NCBI GenBank assembly: GCA_028710655.1
Contig: JAQTTS010000086.1
Location: forward strand, 1-8,307
Source: Dehalococcoidales bacterium
GTDB taxonomy: Bacteria > Chloroflexota > Dehalococcoidia > Dehalococcoidales > UBA5760
Direction: 5' to 3'
DNA length: 8,307 nucleotides
In this document: in pieces, positions 1 to 5,293 of the stretch
How positions within the stretch are numbered: the first letter of the stretch is position 1
Layout of the letters: each line of letters opens with the position of its first letter
The notes under the pieces: model-generated
Seen by the model: only the letters and a program-made list of their open reading frames with translations
Databases searched by the model: none
Told to the model about the DNA's origin: nothing
Made by a program: the position numbers and the translations under genes

Positions 1-1
1 T

Positions 2-400
2 AGGACGGCTGGAACGGAACTGAAGGCCGGGATGCAGGAAGGAGCCGACCCTATAGACATCGCTCTGAAGAATCCCGCAGAACACGCAAAGAAGATGCAG
101 GATGGTCTTAATGAGGCTGTCCGGCGCGGAAAGGTCGAAGCCGGTCTCAAGAAGGCAAAGGCGCGGAATGCGTGGAAAGGGTCTATCGACCGCGCGGCAC
201 AGCACTATGAAGCAGCGGCCGACCGGATGGTTACGAACGCTATGGAGGACTACGACGCCCGCGCGGCTGCTATCGAGCGTGCGCTTCAGAAGGTCTCTTC
301 GATGCCTAAGACCACGCGAGACCAGCGTATCGCCTACAGTGGGGCCTATCAGAAGGCTCTCGGTGAAGAAATGGATAAACTCTACGGGCGGAAGTCCTAG
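2..400 (+). CDS. Charged helical protein, 5' end cut by the window (putative virion-associated)
   Basis: Product not recognised with certainty. The frame is open to the left edge. An ATG at 32 is possible but has only a weak SD-like GAAGG before it, and the residues upstream of it (RTAGTELKAG) continue in the same style, so the real start is probably outside the window. The visible 132 residues are strongly helical, rich in Ala, Lys, Arg and Glu, with no cysteine and no membrane segment. The middle carries the pattern KMQDGLNEAVRRGKVEAGL followed by a WKGSIDRAAQHYEAAADR stretch. By memory this resembles small helical proteins encoded next to capsid genes in phage genomes, but I cannot verify that. 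It is the first gene of the rightward structural block and ends 17 bases before the next start. A virion or scaffold role is inference from position. Confidence 0.65.
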   Translation, partial: RTAGTELKAGMQEGADPIDIALKNPAEHAKKMQDGLNEAVRRGKVEAGLKKAKARNAWKGSIDRAAQHYEAAADRMVTNAMEDYDARAAAIERALQKVSSMPKTTRDQRIAYSGAYQKALGEEMDKLYGRKS

Positions 401-417
401 ACGGAGTGTGAAGCGGT

Positions 418-591
418 ATGGCTGTTAAATACTGCCCGGAATGCGGGAAGTTCATTGATGAGGGTAAGGAGAGCGCGGTTAAGCACGCCTTCTCTCACTG
501 GGGCGTAATGCCCAACAGAGTCCATGAAATACGCTCCAAAGAGGCGAGAGAGCGCTATGCTGCCCTCATTTCCGTAACGGAGGAAGAATAA
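418..591 (+). CDS. Small C2H2-type zinc-finger protein (57 aa)
   Basis: The ORF begins at ATG 418, with GGAG at 403-406 as a somewhat distant SD, and ends one base before the next gene. The protein has one obvious zinc-binding unit: Cys6-x2-Cys9, then His23 and His27 (C-x2-C-x13-H-x3-H), in the context YCPECGKFIDEG...KHAFSHWG. This is close to the classical C2H2 spacing and to single-finger proteins found in archaeal viruses and some phages. The remaining 30 residues are charged and helical (EIRSKEARERYAAL) and end in an acidic EEE tail. A DNA- or protein-binding role is likely from the family. Its place inside the structural operon could mean a virion-packaged DNA binder or a late regulator, which is inference. 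Confidence 0.8.
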   Translation: MAVKYCPECGKFIDEGKESAVKHAFSHWGVMPNRVHEIRSKEARERYAALISVTEEE

Positions 592-592
592 G

Positions 593-1339
593 ATGGCGTT
601 CAGTCTGATAGGATGGTATGAGGCTCTCGATAGTGCGGGGCTCTCTGATATTGCAGCGCTTGTAGACCAGCACGTTACCACGGATGGAGACGATATCCTT
701 GTTCCGTCGTGGGCTCCTAACCTCATTGGCGTCTTTGCCTATGGCGTGAGCCTCACCGGCGCTCAGATATCGAGCCCGAGCCTTAGAAAGTCTCTGCTTC
801 TCGACGTGGCGCCGATTAACATCGGTGCAGAGCCCGTATTTCCGCTTCCGATGGTTAACCGGCTGGATAACCCGCTTGCCCTTACTCCGGGCGAAGGTCT
901 GAGGGCGAAGTGTTCCGAAGGTGGCGCGGGCGCTACTGTCGTAGGAACGCTTGCTTTCCTTCAGGGAGAGTATGAAGAGCCTCCGGGCGGGGAAGTATTC
1001 ACCGTGAAGGCAACTTCCGCTACTACGCTCGTGGCGTATCAGTGGCACCTTTGCCCGCTCACGCTGTCCCAGCAACTTGAAGCGGGCCGGTATGCTATCG
1101 TCGGTATGAGGGCTGAAGCGGCTGGAGCGATTGCAGCGCGGCTTGTCATACCGGGAAGCGAGTTCCGGCCGGGCGTTATCGCATGTGACGCCGGAGGCGA
1201 TGACGGCGCCGGGCTCTTCAGGGAAGGGCGCTTCGGTCTCTTCGGAGAGTTCGAGCACACTTTCATCCCGCAGGTTGAGTTCCTTTCTGCTAGTGCAGAC
1301 ACGGCAGAAACGGTATTCCTTGACGTGGTGAAGGTCTAA
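593..1339 (+). CDS. Beta-rich putative capsid or other virion protein (248 aa)
   Basis: Starts at ATG 593 with a good SD (GGAGG, 579-583) one base after the previous stop. No signal peptide, membrane span or catalytic motif is visible. The sequence alternates short hydrophobic strands with Gly/Pro turns. It is poor in Lys (5 residues, mostly in the first two thirds), and it ends in a compact block with GRFGLFGEFEHTFIPQVEF and a terminal VFLDVVKV strand. A strand-rich protein of this size in a virion operon is what a jelly-roll capsid or major structural protein looks like, and no better capsid candidate exists in the window. The flanking genes (helical protein before, small VYLG protein and fibre after) support a structural job. 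The fold is inference, because I cannot run a structure prediction. A spike or minor capsid protein is the main alternative. Confidence 0.6.
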   Translation: MAFSLIGWYEALDSAGLSDIAALVDQHVTTDGDDILVPSWAPNLIGVFAYGVSLTGAQISSPSLRKSLLLDVAPINIGAEPVFPLPMVNRLDNPLALTPGEGLRAKCSEGGAGATVVGTLAFLQGEYEEPPGGEVFTVKATSATTLVAYQWHLCPLTLSQQLEAGRYAIVGMRAEAAGAIAARLVIPGSEFRPGVIACDAGGDDGAGLFREGRFGLFGEFEHTFIPQVEFLSASADTAETVFLDVVKV

Positions 1340-1362
1340 AACCCTTTTTCAGGGGTGTAGGC

Positions 1363-1641
1363 ATGAAAAACTTCGATGTTCTAGCCGTGGATACCACGGC
1401 GAAGCGGGCGGTTAACTATGACGCCCGTAGAACGTCGCTCGCTATAGCAAACATCTCTTCTACGGTTATCGTCTATCTAGGCTCTGATATCGGAGTGACG
1501 AACAAGAACGGCTTCCCGGTATATCCCGGCACTTCGATGACGTTTAACAAGGGACTAGGTGACAGGCCGGACATAGAGCGGTTTATAGTGGGCGATGCAA
1601 GCGCAGAGATAAGGATAATGGAAGATTACGGGGCTGAGTAG
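1363..1641 (+). CDS. Small beta-rich virion-type protein (92 aa)
   Basis: Starts at ATG 1363 with an SD-like AGGGGTG at 1351-1357. The stop TAG abuts the ATG of the fibre-like gene with no gap. Residues about 22-60 carry a pattern common in small phage structural proteins: an Arg followed by strand residues (SLAIANIS), a VIVYLG strand, then a VTNKNGFPVYPGTSM turn and strand. In phages such proteins are short single-domain beta barrels found near capsid and fibre genes. The end is acidic (RIMEDYGAE). A decoration, connector or fibre-accessory role fits both the pattern and the location between the capsid candidate and the fibre. The exact role is not known. Confidence 0.65.
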   Translation: MKNFDVLAVDTTAKRAVNYDARRTSLAIANISSTVIVYLGSDIGVTNKNGFPVYPGTSMTFNKGLGDRPDIERFIVGDASAEIRIMEDYGAE

Positions 1642-2661
1642 ATGCCTAGTATCACTCAGACTCTTCCCGTTTCCGCGCTGTCGGCTGGAAAAGACCGTCA
1701 GGCGGTAGACAACGGAGACTTCACGGTATGGCAAAGAGGGCAAGGATTCATCGTATTGGGTAATGCAGACATAGCCGACCGCTGGAAATACCTAACAGAC
1801 GACACTAATCATTCCGTTAAGTTCAGTAAGTGTAGTCTGTGGGCGCCGACCTTCGATATACCGCCGAGCGTCGGAAAAGACGGGATACTGCTTCAGAGTC
1901 AGGGAAACGTGCCGGATGGCACTTTCCGGTGTCTCAGTCAGTTAATACCGGATGTGAGATACGGCGCTGAAGAAGTTGTCACCGTGTCATTCTGGTTCTA
2001 TCGGATGTCATGGCTTCCTGAAACGCCCCTAGGCGATGTGACGATAACCCAGCACTTCGGAGGCGCGGAAGTGGCGGTTGAAACGGTGCTAGACGGTGCA
2101 GGCGTCGTGACTACTGGAGACTGGACGAGAGTAACGTATTCGGGAGTCTTGCCCGGCTTCGCTGACAAGGTTATCACGGATGGCGGCTTTCTGGAACTGA
2201 GGATTTATCTCGAAGTATCGGGCGGAACTACGTTCAACGATACGGTTATCTGCTCTGTGCAGATGAACCGGGGAAGCCGGGCGTTACCTTTCGTTGATAG
2301 GGGCGTAGTGGAAGAGGAAGCCGTCTGCAAGAGATACTTCGAGCGTATCCCGGTGAGCATCGGTGAGTGGATAGCACCACTTCACGGCCGGGGAACAGAC
2401 CCAACACGCGGCACGATACGATACACGCCGAAATGGAAGAATCCGACGAGTATCAGCCTCAGCGATAACGCACACTTCAATATCGTGCGGAACACGGCTA
2501 TTATCACCGTGGCGGCCTTCGCTCTTCAGGCTGCTAACATCAGTCAGGCGGGCGTCGATGTGACGGGCGGGGATAGTGACCCTCAAATCGACTGGATATA
2601 TTGGCTTGCAGCGGTAAGTGCAGGCGCTTATATCGACGTTAACGCAGAACCGAGCGTGTAG
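1642..2661 (+). CDS. Fibre-like / receptor-binding virion protein (339 aa)
   Basis: ATG 1642 follows directly after the stop of the 92-aa gene and has no strong SD of its own, so translation is probably coupled. Residues 23-33 read DNGDFTVWQRG and residues 45-48 ADRW, the N-terminal signature of many phage tail-fibre and host-recognition proteins (NGxFxxWQRG ... aDRW). A beta-sandwich-like region follows (about 50-220), with a VSFWFYR strand and a GVVTTGDWTRVTYSG segment like carbohydrate-binding jelly-roll modules. The segment CKRYFERI from Cys229 matches the C-terminal 'C-x-RY-(F/Y)' element of the same fibre families, followed by KWKNPTSISL. The likely role is surface attachment, perhaps to glycans. 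Family features are recognised from general knowledge; the ligand is unknown. Confidence 0.75.
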   Translation: MPSITQTLPVSALSAGKDRQAVDNGDFTVWQRGQGFIVLGNADIADRWKYLTDDTNHSVKFSKCSLWAPTFDIPPSVGKDGILLQSQGNVPDGTFRCLSQLIPDVRYGAEEVVTVSFWFYRMSWLPETPLGDVTITQHFGGAEVAVETVLDGAGVVTTGDWTRVTYSGVLPGFADKVITDGGFLELRIYLEVSGGTTFNDTVICSVQMNRGSRALPFVDRGVVEEEAVCKRYFERIPVSIGEWIAPLHGRGTDPTRGTIRYTPKWKNPTSISLSDNAHFNIVRNTAIITVAAFALQAANISQAGVDVTGGDSDPQIDWIYWLAAVSAGAYIDVNAEPSV

Positions 2662-2669
2662 GAGGTGAT
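2661..2669 (+). promoter_or_regulatory. Near-perfect Shine-Dalgarno site (GGAGGTGAT)
   Basis: GGAGGTGAT is fully complementary to the conserved 3' end of 16S rRNA. It overlaps the last base of the fibre stop codon and lies 3 bases before ATG 2673, which supports the 42-aa gene as real. It is the longest SD match in the window. Confidence 0.8.
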
Positions 2670-2672
2670 ACG

Positions 2673-2801
2673 ATGGATGAGACTCAGTTAAGTGTGGTGC
2701 TCGTGGCGGCATCGGCTTTCATCACGGTGGCGGCGCCTCCGGTCTATGCGTGGGCCGACCGATGGCTTGACCGCACGGTTAAGAAAGAGGAACGACAGTA
2801 A
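2673..2801 (+). CDS. Single-span small membrane protein (42 aa)
   Basis: A short gene supported by a nine-base SD (2661-2669) and by filling the gap between fibre and coiled-coil genes exactly. The N-terminus is short and acidic (MDETQ). Residues about 6-26 form one hydrophobic segment (LSVVLVAASAFITVAAPPVYA), and the C-terminus is charged and mostly basic (DRWLDRTVKKEERQ). By the positive-inside rule this suggests N-out/C-in topology. Its size and form fit small phage or archaeal-virus membrane proteins: a holin-like lysis or egress protein, or a virion membrane protein if the virion has lipid. There is no motif to choose between these. Confidence 0.75.
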   Translation: MDETQLSVVLVAASAFITVAAPPVYAWADRWLDRTVKKEERQ

Positions 2802-2817
2802 CCCGGAGGATTAACAA

Positions 2818-3006
2818 ATGGGACTTATACAAGACCTTGGGAAACAAATAGAAGAAGCAGAAGCACAACTCGCTGAGGCTGAGACCGTCTTAGGCATTAT
2901 CAGAGATGCCGGGAGACCGTCCGGCCGGGATGAAGCACGGCTTAAGACTGCAAAGCAGGAACTTGAGCGGCTAAAGAAGGCATATTCCGCTAAGACGGAG
3001 GGCTGA
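2818..3006 (+). CDS. Short coiled-coil protein (62 aa)
   Basis: Starts at ATG 2818 with SD GGAGGA (2805-2810) at normal spacing. The product is almost entirely charged helix: residues 3-28 (LIQDLGKQIEEAEAQLAEAE...) show leucine/isoleucine heptads, a short Gly/Pro break occurs at 32-36 (AGRPSG), and a second helix follows (EARLKTAKQELERLKKAYS). This predicts a helical hairpin or a parallel coiled coil. It has no cysteine and no membrane span. It lies between the membrane protein and the 11-mer repeat protein, so it may be an assembly or spacer component of the same structure. Function unknown. Confidence 0.7.
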   Translation: MGLIQDLGKQIEEAEAQLAEAETVLGIIRDAGRPSGRDEARLKTAKQELERLKKAYSAKTEG

Positions 3007-3012
3007 GCGGCT

Positions 3013-3522
3013 ATGGCGATACCAATCTATGATGATATCATGAACTGGGTGAATGACCGCTTAAATAGCGTCTATTCATCCATTAACAACATTTACAGTT
3101 ATATATCCAGCAGCACTAGCGGCATATGGGCTCAAATTAACGGGCTCTGGAACTACGCTCAATCAGTCGCAGACTACGCCTACGATATCGTTTCACAGAT
3201 TGTAAGGGACATACCGGGGATGGTCAATAATGCCGTTCAGAGTGTTATGGGTGCTTATCAATGGGTATTATCTCAGGCTCAGCAGTTCTTTAGCAGCGGC
3301 CTTTCGATTATCCAGCAGAATATCGGGATTCTCTTCGATGCCGTTAACAGCATCTATAACTCCGTTACCGCATGGGTTCAAGATAACCTTGAATCTCTTA
3401 TCGAATGGGTCACGGAGACCGTTAACGCTCTTGCTGTGCGTGTCGATGCAGTCTATGACACGCTGATGAACGCAGATGTATTCTTCGAGCACTTGAAGAA
3501 GGTAATTGAAGCGGTATGGTGA
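3013..3522 (+). CDS. Amphipathic 11-residue-repeat protein (169 aa)
   Basis: ATG 3013 with SD GGAGGG at 2997-3002. No known family recognised. From about residue 13 to 154 the protein can be cut into thirteen near-contiguous units of 11 residues with hydrophobic or aromatic residues at unit positions 1, 4/5 and 8 and mostly Asn, Ser, Gln, Asp between, e.g. VNSIYNSVTAW, VQDNLESLIEW, VTETVNALAVR, VDAVYDTLMNA. One unit (35-44) is 10 long. It contains 7 Trp, about 10 Tyr, only 2 Lys and 3 Arg, and no Cys. Such 11-mers form long amphipathic helices (as in lipid-binding apolipoprotein or synuclein-type proteins) or right-handed coiled coils in fibres. The end overlaps the likely SD of the next gene, so the two are probably translationally coupled. 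Virion fibre or membrane-coating roles are both possible. Confidence 0.75.
   Translation: MAIPIYDDIMNWVNDRLNSVYSSINNIYSYISSSTSGIWAQINGLWNYAQSVADYAYDIVSQIVRDIPGMVNNAVQSVMGAYQWVLSQAQQFFSSGLSIIQQNIGILFDAVNSIYNSVTAWVQDNLESLIEWVTETVNALAVRVDAVYDTLMNADVFFEHLKKVIEAVW
3049..3474 (+). repeat. Thirteen 11-residue protein repeats encoded in tandem
   Basis: Protein-level repeat only: the DNA units are diverged. Units run from residue 13 to 154 with an 11-residue period and one 10-residue unit at 35-44. The unit at 89-99 (AQQFFSSGLSI) is the weakest. The consensus is hydrophobic-x-x-(I/V/A)-(Y/L/V)-(N/S/Q)-x-(V/L/I)-x-x-x. Confidence 0.6.
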
Positions 3523-3523
3523 G
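3518..3523 (+). promoter_or_regulatory. SD-like GGTGAG deciding a GTG start at 3527
   Basis: GGTGAG overlaps the stop codon of the 169-aa gene and lies 3 bases before GTG 3527. The alternative in-frame TTG at 3506 has AAGAAGG (3496-3502) only 3 bases upstream. GTG 3527 gives the simpler N-terminus MGLGELLGGL. Confidence 0.5.
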
Positions 3524-3526
3524 AGC

Positions 3527-5173
3527 GTGGGACTAGGTGAGTTGTTAGGCGGGCTGATAGGCTCCAATGACGGCACGCAGAGAGCAGCCGAAGAGACCGG
3601 AGTAAGCGGGCGTGTTGTAAGCGCCGGTATTGCAGCTGTCAAGAGGTTAACCGGAGTTAACCCGACGCCTGAGAGAGAAAAGAGCATCAAGAAGCGCGGG
3701 AAGGAACTGTTGCAACTCGCTATGAGCGTGACGCCGTGGAAGCCTATAGACGACGTTGTAACGAAAGTAGACGAGAACGACGGAGATGTAGTAGCAGCGG
3801 CCGGAGACATAGCAGATTCAATGATGGCAGCGATACAGGGCCGTGTGGCTGAAATTCAACTGGAGCAGATGTTAGGGATAAAGATAGACGGAAAAACGCC
3901 CGTAACCCGGAGACTAAGCGACCAGATGGGATTAATCACCAATACGAGCCTTGCAGCGGCAACGACGGCTATTGTAGCGGAAGTTGCAAGCCTAGGACAA
4001 ATTGATGCCGTAGGGGATGAGATACGCTCATATCTCGATTATTCGGGACTCTCTCAGATAACCGGATACGGTTATGGGCTCATTGTCTCAACGGCGCTTG
4101 AATCTCAAGTGAAATACGAGATTAACTCGCAGACTCAGCACGTTGTATTAGACCCAGCGATGCTAGCAACGCTGTTCATGCGGGGTGTAATCGGAGAGGC
4201 GGTTTATCATGAAGAGATGGCGAAGCACGGCTTTAGCCCGGAGAAAAGCGGAAACATCGTTAAGGCGTTATCGTTCTATCCGTCAGGGAATGACTTCATT
4301 AGTTTTGCAGTCCGTGATGCCTTTAACCCGGAAGTTGTTAGAAGCGCGGGGCTGGATGATAACTTTCCAGACGAGATTATACCCTTAGCCGCTAGGGCCG
4401 GGATGAGTGAAGAGGTTCTGCATTGGTATTGGCGTGCTCATTGGCAGTTGCCCAGCCCTCAAATGGGCTATGATATGCTCCAGCGCGGTATTATCACCGT
4501 GGATGAACTCAAGGCGCTGCTTAGAGCGGCCGACTGGGCGCCCGGCTGGATAGACCGGCTGATAGCGATATCGTTTAACCCGCTGACGAGAGTAGACGCC
4601 CGGAGGATGTGGGAGAGCGGGGTGCTCAAGGATGAAGAATACGTCCAGAGCATGCGGGATATCGGCTATAGCGAAGAGAACGCACGCCGATACCTTGCAT
4701 GGGTCAAGGTAGACAGCACGAGCGCCGAAAAAGACCTTACTAAGACGGAGATACTATCGAGTTTCCGATACGGTCTTATCAGCCGTGAAGAGGCGGTAAA
4801 CTTCGTTCTAGGCTTCGGATACGACGAGCAGGAAGCGGAATTAATCATATCGCTGGAAGAGCAAAAGCACGCTGATAAGGTGCTGGAAGATAACATCGAC
4901 CTTATACAGTGGCAATTTACCCATTTCGAGATAGGAGAAGAGGCGTTCTTCGAGAGAATGGGCAAAATAGGGTTGAACCGTGCAGCGAGCACTAAATACC
5001 TTTCCGAAGCGGAGAACACGATAGCGAAGAGCGGGAAACTGCCTACACTCGCAGACGTGAAGAACTGGATGAAGAAGGGGATTATCGACGAAGCAGAAGC
5101 GACCGATTACCTGAAGAGGCTTCAGTATCGGAAGGCTGAACAAGAGAGGTATCTGGAGGAATGGAAACAATGA
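3527..5173 (+). CDS. Large helical-repeat protein, putative virion component (548 aa)
   Basis: I start it at GTG 3527 with SD-like GGTGAG; TTG 3506 would add 7 residues. The N-terminal 200 residues are Ala/Gly-rich and helical with several glycine-rich segments (GLGELLGGLIG; QITGYGYGLIVSTA) that could be weakly membrane-active. From about residue 211 to 543 it holds six degenerate repeats of 33-38 residues of the type (F/W)xxGxIxxxExxxxLxxxGYxxxxAxxYL, e.g. KNWMKKGIIDEAEATDYLKRL and SSFRYGLISREEAVNFVLGF. Between repeats 1 and 2 is a distinct block with HWYWRAHWQLPSPQMGYDML. I have an impression of similar proteins in environmental viral sequences but cannot name a family. No catalytic motif, signal peptide or cysteine cluster is seen. 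It is the last large gene of the block; its stop overlaps the ATG of the 33-aa gene. A scaffold, adhesin or injection-type protein is possible. Confidence 0.75.
   Translation: MGLGELLGGLIGSNDGTQRAAEETGVSGRVVSAGIAAVKRLTGVNPTPEREKSIKKRGKELLQLAMSVTPWKPIDDVVTKVDENDGDVVAAAGDIADSMMAAIQGRVAEIQLEQMLGIKIDGKTPVTRRLSDQMGLITNTSLAAATTAIVAEVASLGQIDAVGDEIRSYLDYSGLSQITGYGYGLIVSTALESQVKYEINSQTQHVVLDPAMLATLFMRGVIGEAVYHEEMAKHGFSPEKSGNIVKALSFYPSGNDFISFAVRDAFNPEVVRSAGLDDNFPDEIIPLAARAGMSEEVLHWYWRAHWQLPSPQMGYDMLQRGIITVDELKALLRAADWAPGWIDRLIAISFNPLTRVDARRMWESGVLKDEEYVQSMRDIGYSEENARRYLAWVKVDSTSAEKDLTKTEILSSFRYGLISREEAVNFVLGFGYDEQEAELIISLEEQKHADKVLEDNIDLIQWQFTHFEIGEEAFFERMGKIGLNRAASTKYLSEAENTIAKSGKLPTLADVKNWMKKGIIDEAEATDYLKRLQYRKAEQERYLEEWKQ
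4157..5155 (+). repeat. Six degenerate 33-38-residue helical repeats within the large protein
   Basis: Protein-level repeats at approximately 4157-4261, 4460-4564, 4586-4699, 4739-4852, 4904-5002 and 5048-5155. Shared features are a helix ending in (R/K/S/Y)G, then (I/V/L)(I/L), an acidic residue with conserved Glu, a Leu/Met-rich helix, a G(Y/F/L) or similar turn, and a helix ending in YL or LI. The unit at 4904-5002 lacks the GI turn (HFEIGEEAFFERMGKIGL). The units are too diverged to be a DNA repeat, so duplication is old. Confidence 0.6.
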
Positions 5174-5271
5174 ACCTGAGAGAGTTAGCGGCTAAGAGGA
5201 AGCAGACGGAAGCGGAAGCCACTAAGAAGCGTATAGACCAGAGAGAGCAGAAAGAGAGCCGGAGAAGGTAG
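5170..5271 (+). CDS. Highly charged 33-aa peptide
   Basis: ATG 5170 overlaps the stop of the large repeat protein (ATGA), with a good SD GGAGGA at 5155-5160. The peptide is one charged helix with 13 Lys/Arg and 7 Asp/Glu and ends in RRR. Such a basic tail could bind nucleic acid, but no family is recognised. It ends one base before the stop of the convergent polymerase gene. The SD and the exact ATGA coupling argue it is translated; its small size keeps confidence moderate. Confidence 0.6.
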   Translation: MNLRELAAKRKQTEAEATKKRIDQREQKESRRR

Positions 5272-5272
5272 G

Positions 5273-5293
5273 TTATGGCTCATAGAGCCATGA
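5273..5293. terminator. Inverted repeat at the convergent gene junction, possible bidirectional terminator
   Basis: ATGGCTC (5275-5281) and GAGCCAT (5285-5291) form a perfect 7-bp stem with an ATA loop, extendable by a U-G and a U-A pair to 5273/5293. It overlaps the final codons and stop of the polymerase and begins 2 bases after the stop of the rightward block. There is no strong T-run, only a weak TACTTCTTC on the + side, so termination is inferred from position and symmetry. Confidence 0.4.

Noticed and set aside
566..1258. 230-aa minus-strand open frame opposite the capsid candidate
   Set aside because: It is antisense to a well-supported gene with a good SD and neighbours in register. 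Its translation is Ser/Arg-rich without motifs, typical of a shadow frame.
2284..2712. 142-aa minus-strand open frame over the fibre C-terminus
   Set aside because: No recognisable domain. It runs through the strong SD and start of the 42-aa gene on the opposite strand.
3490..3530. Programmed frameshift fusing the 169-aa and 548-aa proteins
   Set aside because: The frames overlap, but there is no slippery heptamer or clear downstream structure, and a GTG start with an SD-like site explains the second gene.
3268..3810. 180-aa minus-strand open frame across the junction of the 11-mer repeat and large repeat genes
   Set aside because: It is Ser/Thr/Leu-rich low-complexity sequence with no SD or motif, antisense to two coherent genes.
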